Source: Klebsiella pneumoniae
GTDB lineage: Bacteria; Pseudomonadota; Gammaproteobacteria; Ga0077536
Reading direction: 5' to 3'
DNA: 32,343 bases
Assembly: GCA_945862315.1 (NCBI GenBank)
Contig: CAMAXW010000011.1
Location: 48,001-80,343 of the forward strand
The position numbers and the translations under genes were made by a program. The notes under the pieces were generated by a model. That model made no database searches and was not told the DNA's origin. It saw only the letters and a program-made list of their open reading frames with translations. Positions 24,564-32,343 of the stretch are shown in pieces (the stretch's first letter is position 1; each line of letters begins with the position of its first letter).

Positions 24564-25445
24564 ATGATTAGTGCAGGAGAGAGACTTCCGGGTACCCCCG
24601 ACCCCATGCATCGCTGGCCGGGTGCGCATGGCGTAACGATTGCGGGCGACAGTTGGGGCAACCCGAGTGGACCTTTGGTGGTGCTCCAGCATGGCGGCGG
24701 ACAAACCCGTCACGCATGGAAAAACGTTGGTGAGACCTTGGGTGCCGTGGGTTACTACGCCGTGGCCATCGATGCTCGCGGACACGGCGACTCCGATTGG
24801 GCCCCCGATGGCATTTATGGTCAGGACGTCATGGTGGAAGACTTGAGCTGTGTGCTGAAGGCGTTGGGAGATCGCCTGCCCGTCTTGGTGGGCGCCTCGA
24901 TGGGCGGCGCCACCAGTCTTGTGGCAACCGGTGAGGGCCGGGTGCGGGCCGCGGCACTGGTGCTGGTGGATATTGCGCCCCGCGTGGAGCCGGAAGGCGT
25001 GTTGAAAATTCAACAATTCATGGACCAGCGCCCCGATGGCTTCGACACGTTGGAAGAAGTTGCGCTGGCGATTGCCGCCTATCAGCCACACCGGCAGCCT
25101 CCCAAAGATCTCGCTGGGCTCGCTAAGAATTTGCGGCGGACGCCGGCCGGGAAATTTCGCTGGCACTGGGATCCCCGATTCATGACCCTACGCCGAGAAA
25201 TGGACAAACGCCTCGCGCGGCTAGAGGCCTGCGCGGTGGCGCTGGATCTACCGACATTGCTGGTACGCGGTGGTTTGTCGGATGTGCTGAGCGAAGCCGG
25301 TGCCGCGGAATTTTTGGCGCTGTGTACCCAAAGTGAATACGTCAATATCACCGATGCTGGCCACATGGTGGCCGGCGATCGCAACGATATTTTTGGCCGA
25401 GCAGTGATCGACTTTCTGACTCGCACCGTGCCCGCCGCGGGGTAA
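24564..25445 (+). CDS. Alpha/beta hydrolase
   Basis: 293 residues. Typical fold motifs are present: VLQHGGGQTRHAW (oxyanion-hole HG), AIDARGHGDSDW, and the nucleophile elbow GASMGG with S112. The acid D240 lies in RGGLSDVLSE and the base H267 in DAGHMVAGD. A cap region lies between, with DGFDTLEEVALAIAAY and KFRWHWDPRFM. The HWDPRF motif recalls hydrolases that act on small acids or esters. Substrate and pathway are not readable. It is separated from the PEP-swivel operon by 312 bases and a hairpin, so it may have its own promoter. The ATG at 24564 lacks a clear ribosome-binding site; an ATG at 24606 is an alternative start. Confidence 0.9.
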   Translation: MISAGERLPGTPDPMHRWPGAHGVTIAGDSWGNPSGPLVVLQHGGGQTRHAWKNVGETLGAVGYYAVAIDARGHGDSDWAPDGIYGQDVMVEDLSCVLKALGDRLPVLVGASMGGATSLVATGEGRVRAAALVLVDIAPRVEPEGVLKIQQFMDQRPDGFDTLEEVALAIAAYQPHRQPPKDLAGLAKNLRRTPAGKFRWHWDPRFMTLRREMDKRLARLEACAVALDLPTLLVRGGLSDVLSEAGAAEFLALCTQSEYVNITDAGHMVAGDRNDIFGRAVIDFLTRTVPAAG

Positions 25446-25465
25446 TTTGTGCGGCAGCGACCGAC

Positions 25466-26398
25466 CTAAGCGATTGGGACGGCGAGCCGCCGCAGGTATT
25501 GCGCGCGCAAAAAAAAATTGTTGGCCACCAGCGCGGTGACCACCAGTCCCGCGCCCAACAGTTCAATGGGCGCAAAGCGATAACCTTGGAATCCCCGAAA
25601 CGCAAAAGTCATGACGGGCATGAAGTTGATGAACAGGGTGGCGTTGAGGGGGCCAACCCGGCGGGTACCAAAATTCCAGGCCAGCATCCCCACCAATACG
25701 CCGCCGATACTCAGATACGACAACTCCCAACGCACGCTCCAAATGGCGTGGGGATTCGGCAGGCTCAGCAGGCCATTGCCCATTAATAAGGCGGTAATGA
25801 GTAAGCTGGTTAGCCCCCCCGGGATCATCGTGAGGACGGTAATGCGCCACGCTGACCAACCCTCCAGGCGCGGGGTGCCCAGGGTATACACGACCCAACA
25901 CAGTCCACCTAACAGCACGAGTGCGCTGCCAGCAAGTTCGGAATCACCTTGGCCAAAAGTGAGCTGACCTTTGGTGACCACGAGCACTACCCCCAGCAAC
26001 GCCAATCCTATGCAACCCAAGGTAAAGCGCGCCGGCTTCGTACCATAAAGCAGCCATTGCAGCAGGGCAGTCAGTGAGGGTTGCAGTGCCACGATCACGA
26101 CCGCGTGCTCGGCGCGCGACCAAGACATCCCCACAAAGACCAAGAGCGGGGAGGCGCTCATGCCGAAAATACCCAAGGCGCTGACGAGCACCAACCGATT
26201 GTCGTAACGCAGCGCGGCCCAGCCTTCACGAACCACTAACACCGGCACCAACAAGAGCGTGGCGACGGCATAACGAATGACGGTCGTGGTGAAGGGATCA
26301 AGCGACGCAAAGGTATCTTTGGCGATGGGTAGCTGCGCGCCCCACAGCACCACGGCGCCGAAATAGGCCAATAGACCTGCCGAAAACGACTGTTTCAT
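25466..26398 (-). CDS. EamA/DMT-family transporter
   Basis: 310 residues with about ten hydrophobic segments in two EamA repeats. It begins MKQSFSAGLLAYFGAVVLWGAQLPIAKDTF. Repeat 1 includes FTTTVIRYAVATLLLVPVL, FGMSASPLLVFVGM and HAVVIVALQPSLTALLQWLLYG. Repeat 2 includes LVLLGGLCWVVYTLG, LTMIPGGLTSLLITALLMG and GVLVGMLAWNFGTRRVGPLNATLFINFMPVMT. The family exports or imports small metabolites such as amino acids; the substrate is unknown. The open frame extends 69 codons upstream, but those are atypical, and the membrane domain starts right after this ATG. It is transcribed divergently from the MMPL gene, about 230 bases apart. Confidence 0.92.
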   Translation of the reverse strand: MKQSFSAGLLAYFGAVVLWGAQLPIAKDTFASLDPFTTTVIRYAVATLLLVPVLVVREGWAALRYDNRLVLVSALGIFGMSASPLLVFVGMSWSRAEHAVVIVALQPSLTALLQWLLYGTKPARFTLGCIGLALLGVVLVVTKGQLTFGQGDSELAGSALVLLGGLCWVVYTLGTPRLEGWSAWRITVLTMIPGGLTSLLITALLMGNGLLSLPNPHAIWSVRWELSYLSIGGVLVGMLAWNFGTRRVGPLNATLFINFMPVMTFAFRGFQGYRFAPIELLGAGLVVTALVANNFFLRAQYLRRLAVPIA

Positions 26399-26629
26399 GT
26401 GGAGCCGCGCCAAGCTTTCGCAAGGGGCGTCGAGGTTAGATTCAACTGGGCGGCCATCGCGGGGGAGGAGCGGAGAAAAGCACTGCGGCCGTAGTGTACG
26501 GGACGGCCATACCTCTGGACAGGAGGCCAGAGAATGTCGGCTTGAGATTTGTTCTACCGCCCCTAAATGAGGTAGCTTTGCAGCGCTCTGCCAATTTTGG
26601 CCCACGATTTAAGTACGGATGATTTGCTC

Positions 26630-29035
26630 ATGTACGCACTTCGTTATCGCCTAGCGCATTGGGTGTTGGCACACCGCAAACTGGCGTGGCTGTTTTTTAT
26701 CGTGGTTACCGCCTTCTTTGCCGCGGGTCTGCCACGGGTCCAATTGCAGACAATTTTCTCCGACCTATTGCCCACCGACGATCCCTACGTGCAGGTCTAT
26801 AAGGACCATCCGGGATTTGGTAATCCGCTGACCGTGGCGGTGATGATCAAGCGCCGAGACGGCGATATCTATAATGCCGACACGCTGGCCAAGGTTTGGC
26901 AGTTCACCCGCGATATCGACCTGGTGCCGGGGGTTGATCACGACATGATCCTCTCGCTCGCCAGTAGCAAGGCGCGCTACAGCGAATCCACCGCCAACGG
27001 TATCGATATGCGTCCGCTGATGGCCGATCGAGCGCCACGCAGCACGGAAGAACTTTCCCGTTTTCGTACCTTGGTTGATAAAGCCCCCGCCGCGCGCGTG
27101 TTTCTGATCTCTCGTGACGATACCGCCACCCTGATCACGGCCACTTTTATCGAACACCGGCTGGACTACGGCGTGGCTTTCGCGCATTTGCAAAAACTCG
27201 TCCAGGCCACGCGTGATGAACAGCATGAGGTTTATCTCGCCGGCCAACCGGTGCTCATTGGCTGGGTGTACCAATACGAATGGCAGATGGTCATGATTTT
27301 CGCCGTCACCCTGTGCGCACTCATCGGCGCCTTGGTGCTGTATATGCGCAACATGGTGGGGGTTATCACGCCCATCATTACCAGCGCCACTGCGGGCGTT
27401 TGGGCGTTTGGCCTAGTGGGCTGGTTGGATATCTCTATCGAACCCTTGCTGATGGTCGTGCCGTTACTGCTGACCGCGCGCTCGTTTTCGCATTGTGTGC
27501 AGTTTACCGAGCGTTTCTACGAGGTTTACGCTCAGGTGGGCGACCGTACTCGGGCGGCTGAGATCACCATGGGCGTGATGATGGCACCCAGCATTTTGGG
27601 CATCATCACCGATATTTTGGGGATTTTTATCGTCGTTTTTGCGCCGATCCCCGCGATGGTTCGCCACGCTATTTTCTGCGGTATGTGGGCGGTATGGCTG
27701 ATCCCAACGGGGGTGGTATTGATCTCTTTGCTGCTGGCAACCCTGCCAGCACCCCGCAACGTCGCACGTTTAGTAGGGCGTGGCGAAGCCTCGGGATTTC
27801 ATCGGCGTTTGCAAACCTTGCTCGGGGCTATTGCGGGTATCACGGTGGGCCGTCCCGCCCGCCGCACCGCAGTGGTGGTGGTGATCATCGGCGGGCTCGC
27901 CATTTATACGGCGGCGCAGATTCGTATTGGCAACCCCGTAGAAGGGTCCGGTTTGTTCTGGCACGACTCGGAGTTCAATACCGCGGTGCGCCAGATCAAC
28001 GCGCATTTTCCGGGCGTGAACACTTTGGAAATTGTTCTAGAGGCGAAAGACCGCCATAGCCAAGCTTTGCTGGTGCAGAAGTACGACATGCTAGCCACCA
28101 TGCGCCACCTCCAAGTGTTGATGGAGCAGGGCGACGATCCGCCCCGTGCCACCCTATCGTTTGCTGATTACGTCGGTGAAGGAAATAGGCTGTTCAACGG
28201 CGGCAACCCTAAATGGTTGCTATTGGATCCCACCGATCAGGCCTCTAGTGCGGCCTCGTTCGCCGTCACCATGGGGACTAGCGCTAAGAATTTTGGCCAT
28301 GTGGTGGATGAAAAGTGGCTGGATGGAACGGTCTCGCTCTGGTATCGCGATAACAAACAAGAAACGGTGGACGCAGCGCTGGCCGCGGCGACCGCGGCGG
28401 TGCAGACCGTGGGCACGGATCACGAAACGTTTACCGTGCGCTTGGCCACCGGCACGATCCCGCTGCAGCAAGCGGTCAATCATGTGGTGGAGCGCTACCA
28501 CTGGGTGGTGGTGCTGGTGCTTAACGTCTTCATCCTGATCACCTGCAGTGTGGCCTATCGCTCACCGGTGGCGGGATTGCTGCTGCTGATTCCCGTCAAT
28601 TTGGCCAATGAGGTGCTCTACTCCGCCATGCACTTACTGGGCGTGGGCTTGGATACCAATTCCCTCATCGTCGCGGCCATTGGGCTCGGCGTGGGTATCG
28701 ACTATGGCATTTATCTGCTGTCGCGCATCTGTGAGGAATACCACGTGAGCGGTGACTGGCAAACCGCCATCACCGGGGCGCTACGCACCACCGGGAAAGC
28801 CATTCTGTTCACCGCCACCATCATGGCGATTGGCATTGCGCCATGGATATGGTCCGGACTGAAATTCGTGGCCGACATGGGCTTGCTGTTAATTGTCATC
28901 ATGGCCATCAACATGGTGCTCTCGCTGGTGGTGCTGCCCCTGCTGGTGTGGTTTGTTAAACCACGCTTTGTGCAACGGCGCGATCTGCTGGTGGGGGAGG
29001 GGTTCGATCCGGCCCTGTTTACGGTTGCTCAGTAG
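26630..29035 (+). CDS. RND/MMPL-family membrane transporter
   Basis: 801 residues from ATG 26630 (a TTG at 26597 in frame is less likely). Two repeats each have one N-terminal transmembrane helix, a periplasmic domain, and a cluster of five helices, the RND layout at the 800-residue size of the MMPL/HpnN-like branch. Repeat 1: TM1 at about 18-36 (LAWLFFIVVTAFFAAGLP), then a loop, then helices from about 225. Repeat 2: TM7 near 425-445, and a C-terminal cluster including IVAAIGLGVGIDYGIYLLSRI, whose GxGxDY motif carries the proton-relay aspartate. Such proteins move lipids, sterol-like molecules or hydrophobic metabolites. Neither an outer-membrane partner nor a membrane fusion protein is encoded here. 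A hairpin follows in the convergent gap. Confidence 0.92.
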   Translation: MYALRYRLAHWVLAHRKLAWLFFIVVTAFFAAGLPRVQLQTIFSDLLPTDDPYVQVYKDHPGFGNPLTVAVMIKRRDGDIYNADTLAKVWQFTRDIDLVPGVDHDMILSLASSKARYSESTANGIDMRPLMADRAPRSTEELSRFRTLVDKAPAARVFLISRDDTATLITATFIEHRLDYGVAFAHLQKLVQATRDEQHEVYLAGQPVLIGWVYQYEWQMVMIFAVTLCALIGALVLYMRNMVGVITPIITSATAGVWAFGLVGWLDISIEPLLMVVPLLLTARSFSHCVQFTERFYEVYAQVGDRTRAAEITMGVMMAPSILGIITDILGIFIVVFAPIPAMVRHAIFCGMWAVWLIPTGVVLISLLLATLPAPRNVARLVGRGEASGFHRRLQTLLGAIAGITVGRPARRTAVVVVIIGGLAIYTAAQIRIGNPVEGSGLFWHDSEFNTAVRQINAHFPGVNTLEIVLEAKDRHSQALLVQKYDMLATMRHLQVLMEQGDDPPRATLSFADYVGEGNRLFNGGNPKWLLLDPTDQASSAASFAVTMGTSAKNFGHVVDEKWLDGTVSLWYRDNKQETVDAALAAATAAVQTVGTDHETFTVRLATGTIPLQQAVNHVVERYHWVVVLVLNVFILITCSVAYRSPVAGLLLLIPVNLANEVLYSAMHLLGVGLDTNSLIVAAIGLGVGIDYGIYLLSRICEEYHVSGDWQTAITGALRTTGKAILFTATIMAIGIAPWIWSGLKFVADMGLLLIVIMAINMVLSLVVLPLLVWFVKPRFVQRRDLLVGEGFDPALFTVAQ

Positions 29036-29056
29036 GCGGGGCTGTGGCGGTTTAGC

Positions 29057-29087
29057 AGGGGCCCAGCAGCGGTTGCAGGAAGCCCCT
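29057..29087 (+). terminator. Weak stem-loop in the convergent gap
   Basis: AGGGGC (29057-29062) pairs with GCCCCT (29082-29087) over a 19-base loop, with TTT at its end. It lies between the convergent MMPL and monooxygenase genes and could end transcription from the plus strand, but the stem is short. Confidence 0.3.
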
Positions 29088-29107
29088 TTGCGCGCAGCGC
29101 GAGGTGG

Positions 29108-30178
29108 TCAACGAGCCAACACCCCCATCTCTCGTAGCAGTGGACTGATGTCACGCTCAAAGCGCACGGTGTCATCAAGATAGGCCTGAAACACCATCAG
29201 CAGGCCGTCCAGACCACCTGCGTACAAAGCGGCCAGCTTGCTTGCCACCTGCTCAGCCGTCCCAATCAGGGGCAGCGCGCCAGCCCCTAACACCATCATG
29301 TCCAACGTGAATTGGTCGAACGAACCGCTGCCCAGACCCAAGCCCTCGAGCCAGTTGCCGGCGGCGACGCTGTCTTTTTGGGCGATGATGCGCGCCACTT
29401 CTGCGAGTGCTTCGTCTTCTGAGTCGCGCCAGAGTACAAACGGAAAGCCCGCGCATTGCACGGTGCGGCCGAAAGTCGCGGCGCGCGCGCGAATATCGGC
29501 CGTGATGTCGGCGGTCGCGGCAACGGTGGGTGTACTGACAAACGCCCAATCGCACAGCCGCGCGACCATTGCTTTGGCGTCGGGCGAACCGCCCGCATTG
29601 GCGATCGGCGGTGGTTTAGCAGGTTGCGGCAACGAATAGCCTCCGCGCACTTGATACCACGGGCTATCGTAGTCAAAGGTGCCGGGCGGCTGGGTCCACA
29701 GCCCTTTTAGGATCTCCACAAAAGCGGCGGTGCGCTGGTAGCGCTCTGCATGGGGTAGTAGGTCGACCCCCATCATTTCAAATTCCTCGCGGCTCCAGCC
29801 ACTGACGAGATTGATGCCCCACCGACCTTGCCCGATGTGGTCTAGCGTGGCCCCCATTTTGGCGACAACCACCGGATGGAAAACCGGGATGTGCACCGTG
29901 GAGAACACTCGAATTCGCGAGGTCACGGCTAACAACGCTGATGCCCAGGTGAGGGTCTCCATCGAGGTGCCCAGATAGTCCGTTGGACCGCCAAAACCCC
30001 GCCACCGGCTGACCGGAAAGAGAAAATCGAAGCCCGCGGCTTCCGCCGCTAACGCGATGCGCTTGTTGGATTCGTAGGGCCATTCATCAGGCACAGTGCG
30101 ATAAGTGCTAATGGCGGACATATTGCTGCAGTTGGGCATGAACAGCCCTAACTGCAGCGGCGGGCGTTTATCACTCAT
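29108..30178 (-). CDS. LLM-class (luciferase-like) FMN-dependent monooxygenase
   Basis: 356 residues from ATG 30178 (an ATG at 30199 would add 7). It has the bacterial luciferase-like TIM barrel of the SsuD/SfnG/RutA group: LGLFMPNCSN, AAEAAGFDFLFPVSRWRGFGGPTDYLGTS, LTWASALLAVTSRIRVFSTVHIPVFHPVVVAKMGATLDHIGQGRWGINLVSGW, and SREEFEMMG. The C-terminal half has AGFPFVLWRD, ALPLIGTAEQVASKL and GLDGLLMVFQAY. The family uses FMNH2 and oxygen to cleave C-S or C-N/amide bonds of small compounds. The required flavin reductase is not in the window. Convergent with the MMPL gene, and 47 bases downstream of the P-loop gene on the same strand. The substrate is unknown. Confidence 0.92.
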   Translation of the reverse strand: MSDKRPPLQLGLFMPNCSNMSAISTYRTVPDEWPYESNKRIALAAEAAGFDFLFPVSRWRGFGGPTDYLGTSMETLTWASALLAVTSRIRVFSTVHIPVFHPVVVAKMGATLDHIGQGRWGINLVSGWSREEFEMMGVDLLPHAERYQRTAAFVEILKGLWTQPPGTFDYDSPWYQVRGGYSLPQPAKPPPIANAGGSPDAKAMVARLCDWAFVSTPTVAATADITADIRARAATFGRTVQCAGFPFVLWRDSEDEALAEVARIIAQKDSVAAGNWLEGLGLGSGSFDQFTLDMMVLGAGALPLIGTAEQVASKLAALYAGGLDGLLMVFQAYLDDTVRFERDISPLLREMGVLAR

Positions 30179-30225
30179 AAATTTATGGGTACCTAGCATT
30201 TAGGGGGCACATCGTCGGGGTCAGC

Positions 30226-31071
30226 CTAGCTTGTCGTCTCTAGCACCTGTTCGATACAGCGGATGAAATCCGCTTCGCTGTGGACTTGCGCCAGGCTGTC
30301 CGCACGCAGGGTATAACCGTACTCGCGGGCGATATTTTCATAGCGCGGTACCCGTGCCGCGAACAGTCGCGGAAACATCCACAGCACAAAGTCGTCGGGT
30401 TGGATGGCGCTCACCTCAGTCAGGCTGCGTTCCTGCATAAACTGGGCGAGCTGTCGGTCGAGAAAGGCCGGTCGATAATATAACGGTTTAGGATCGGCTT
30501 CGGCGCGCCGGAGGAGTTCTCGACCGTTGTCGGCAGTCGCTTCTAGGTAAATGATCAGACTGTGCTCGGCCAGTACTTCCAGTACTCGCGGGTCGTCGAG
30601 TTCGCATAAGCTGCCGGCCGAATCATTTATAAAGTGCTGATAACCATAAATGTCATGGGATTTAGCGATAAATTCTGGCAAGTCGATCATCGCCGCCACC
30701 TCGGCGTCGCGGTAAAGCTGCTGGCGCCGTTTAAATTCTGCCAGCGGCAGACCCGCTTGCGCGGGGTCGCCCAACTTGCCGAGAAAACTCAACACCGCTG
30801 CGAGATTATCAACAGTAATGTTGTTGGAAATATAAATGGCATCAGAGCGGAGTAGTTCGCGCAGGAAAGGCACTTGCATCGCCTGCTGTTTGATATTGTC
30901 TAGAATCGGCTCGTTGAGATAGCGCGTGCCGATGCGGTAATCCGCCGAGTAATGGAACCAGTGCGCTTGCCGCAAACGGCTGGAAAGATGCGTTTTACCG
31001 ACCCCCGACATGCCCAGTAGCGTGATGGATTTGGCCTTCCAGCGCGAAAATTGCGTCGCAGTCATTTTCAT
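30226..31071 (-). CDS. P-loop NTPase, kinase-like (function unknown)
   Basis: 281 residues. The Walker A motif GMSGVGKT spans residues 20-27, right after a short strand (SITLLG), as in shikimate-kinase-like nucleotide kinases. An ADYRIGTRYLNEPI segment follows, in the place of a substrate-binding DY/R motif. The rest is acidic and helical, with SLLRSDAIYISNNITVDNL-like stretches, HDIYGYQHFINDSAGSLCEL and LIIYLEATADNGRELLRRA. I know relatives as conserved proteobacterial ATPases without a firm function. Possible roles are a small-molecule kinase or an uncharacterised NTPase. No strong ribosome-binding site precedes the ATG at 31071. It shares its strand with the monooxygenase gene downstream and is divergent from the HD-GYP gene. 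Confidence 0.88.
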   Translation of the reverse strand: MKMTATQFSRWKAKSITLLGMSGVGKTHLSSRLRQAHWFHYSADYRIGTRYLNEPILDNIKQQAMQVPFLRELLRSDAIYISNNITVDNLAAVLSFLGKLGDPAQAGLPLAEFKRRQQLYRDAEVAAMIDLPEFIAKSHDIYGYQHFINDSAGSLCELDDPRVLEVLAEHSLIIYLEATADNGRELLRRAEADPKPLYYRPAFLDRQLAQFMQERSLTEVSAIQPDDFVLWMFPRLFAARVPRYENIAREYGYTLRADSLAQVHSEADFIRCIEQVLETTS

Positions 31072-31097
31072 GCGGTCATGCTACCGGCCGCGAGCCG

Positions 31098-31138
31098 TTT
31101 TTTGAACCCATTAGCAACCTCCGTGGGCATTCAAAAAA
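31098..31138. repeat. Inverted repeat between divergent genes
   Basis: TTTTTTGAA (31098-31106) mirrors TTCAAAAAA (31130-31138), with an inner CCCA (31107-31110) and TGGG (31124-31127). It forms an interrupted stem in the 180-base gap between the P-loop and HD-GYP genes. On either strand it ends in a T-run, so it could terminate transcription in both directions, or serve as an operator for one of the divergent promoters. Confidence 0.45.
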
Positions 31139-31251
31139 ATCTTCTCCCAGCACCGGCTGGCGCTATGCTTCCGGTGTCGGTTCAAAGTACTCTAGAAGAT
31201 GCGCCTATCCTCGCCGCAGACTTCGGTCAGGTCCAACAGAAAGCACCTAAC

Positions 31252-32343
31252 ATGAAAACTGTCATTGACCGTCTAAACCAGAATTCTTCATCATTTAGAG
31301 TGCTGATTGTCGATGATGAGCCCGATCAAAGGGCCTTGTGCCGGGCCATTCTTCAGCCGCCGAAGTACGAGGTCGTGGAGGCGGCAGATGGTAACGAGGC
31401 GCTCGAGTTGGTGGCGGCACAAGATTTCGACGTCGTGGTGCTCGATAAACGCTTGCCGGGTCTGGATGGTGAGGTGGTTTGCCACAAAATCCGCAACGAA
31501 CTGGGCAACCTGTTGCTACCGATCATCATGGTGACGGGCGGCGGCGGGAGCACCAGCGCGCTGACATCCGGGCTGCGCGCCGGCGCGTCAGACTTCCTCC
31601 ACAAGCCTTACAGTGCACAAGAGTTTGCCGCGCGCATCGATGGCGCCATTTCCCGCAAACGACTCACCGACCAACTGGAAAGCGCCGAGTCTGTGCTGTT
31701 TACGTTGGCGCGGATGGTGGAGGCGAAAGACGGCAACACCGGCGACCACTGCACGCGGCTCGCGCAGTATTCCGTGCGCTTCGGGCAGGCATTGGGGCTC
31801 AACGGAGAATCATTACTCGCGCTGCGCCGGGCTGGGGTGATGCACGACATCGGTAAACTCGGTATCCCCGAGGCCATCCTGCTTAAACCCGGGAGCTTCA
31901 CGCCCGATGAATGGAACATCATGAAGACCCATACGGTGATCGGTGAGCGCTTGTGTGGCGGCCTCAAGAGTTTGAGCCTAACCGTGCCGATTATCCGTTC
32001 CCATCATGAGCGCTGGGACGGTAGCGGTTACCCCGATGGCTTGCTGGGGGAGGAGATTCCGCTGCTGGCGCGGGTTTTTCAGATTTGTGATATCTACGAC
32101 GCGCTCTCCTTTGCCCGCCCTTACAAGCCGGCGCTGCCCACCACCGAGGTTCGGCGGATCCTCCTTGAGGAAACTGAGCGTGGCTGGCGTGACCCGACAC
32201 TCGTGGAGGTGTTCCTCGGCCTAGTCGATGGCGATCCCGACGCCTTCTTGGTGCGTGAGGACGTGGACGACGATTTGGGCCGATCGCTGTTTGATGATAT
32301 CCAACGCGCGGCGGAGCAGAGCGACCTACCCTCGCCGCTACGC
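31252..32343 (+). CDS. RpfG-like response regulator with HD-GYP phosphodiesterase domain (runs off right edge)
   Basis: The first 364 codons are visible and no stop is reached. A receiver domain opens the protein: VLIVDDEPDQ (D21/D22), phospho-acceptor D65 in VVVLDKRLPGLDG, a TGGGG segment and HKPYSAQEF. The HD-GYP domain follows from about residue 150: GDHCTRLAQYS (H166), MHDIGKLGIP (HD at H198/D199, K202), a HHERWDGSGYPDGLLG motif (H251/H252, GYP 259-261) and RVFQICDIYDALSFARPYK. These are the metal ligands of active c-di-GMP phosphodiesterases such as RpfG. RpfG is the cognate regulator of RpfC; an RpfC-like kinase lies at 421-2982. That pairing is inference from type, not adjacency. The start ATG 31252 has AGAAAG about 13 bases upstream. 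A small C-terminal part may be missing. Confidence 0.92.
   Translation, partial: MKTVIDRLNQNSSSFRVLIVDDEPDQRALCRAILQPPKYEVVEAADGNEALELVAAQDFDVVVLDKRLPGLDGEVVCHKIRNELGNLLLPIIMVTGGGGSTSALTSGLRAGASDFLHKPYSAQEFAARIDGAISRKRLTDQLESAESVLFTLARMVEAKDGNTGDHCTRLAQYSVRFGQALGLNGESLLALRRAGVMHDIGKLGIPEAILLKPGSFTPDEWNIMKTHTVIGERLCGGLKSLSLTVPIIRSHHERWDGSGYPDGLLGEEIPLLARVFQICDIYDALSFARPYKPALPTTEVRRILLEETERGWRDPTLVEVFLGLVDGDPDAFLVREDVDDDLGRSLFDDIQRAAEQSDLPSPLR

Noticed and set aside
24302-24661. Minus-strand open frame of 119 codons
   Set aside because: It has no start context or recognisable domain, and it overlaps the hydrolase gene.
26399-26605. 69-codon upstream extension of the EamA transporter frame
   Set aside because: Composition is atypical for the family, and the membrane domain begins immediately at the ATG at 26398.
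1-32343. CRISPR arrays, tRNA or rRNA genes, intact insertion sequences, prophage genes
   Set aside because: I found no regularly spaced repeats, no cloverleaf or rRNA sequence, and no integrase or complete transposase.

Overview
The window reads as a GC-rich chromosomal segment of a Gammaproteobacterium. The evidence is an mlaFEDCB operon in the usual gene order, an opgD/opgH glucan pair, a QseBC/PmrAB-type two-component system next to a MucD/DegP protease, an RpfC-like hybrid kinase, and free-standing yhbY, gcvH and yidD. I see no rRNA, tRNA, CRISPR array or intact insertion sequence. All calls come from reading the sequence and remembering protein families; no search was run.

Layout. 1-344: C-terminal end of a beta-ketoacyl synthase. 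421-2982: RpfC-like hybrid histidine kinase. 2983-3810: gene-poor DNA with a probable transposase tail and a strong hairpin. 3811-7665: a mixed block of yhbY, gcvH and a SRPBCC protein (minus), a CHCC zinc-finger protein and yidD (plus), then a Nudix hydrolase and an omega-amino acid transaminase (minus). 7826-15527 (plus): response regulator, sensor kinase and Do-family periplasmic protease, then opgD and opgH. A direct repeat CTTAAG-N5-CTTAAG lies between the kinase and the protease, a likely binding site for the response regulator. 15555-18641 (minus): mlaB, C, D, E, F, the retrograde phospholipid transport system. Together 7826-18641 forms a cell-envelope maintenance block.

18862-24251 (plus) is a compact operon and the least explained part of the window. 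It encodes a tyrosine phosphatase, a free-standing PEP-utilising swivelling-histidine domain, a 516-residue protein I cannot assign, a winged-helix protein with motifs I associate with PPDK-like systems, an SDR dehydrogenase and a zinc-ribbon Nudix hydrolase. It may encode a split PEP synthase/PPDK-like phosphotransferase whose ATP-grasp part is missing or elsewhere.

24564-31071 holds accessory metabolism and transport: an alpha/beta hydrolase, an EamA exporter, an RND/MMPL exporter, a luciferase-like FMN monooxygenase and a P-loop kinase-like protein. 31252 to the end is an RpfG-like receiver/HD-GYP protein cut by the window edge. The window thus carries RpfC-like and RpfG-like proteins about 28 kb apart, with no rpfF (DSF synthase) visible.
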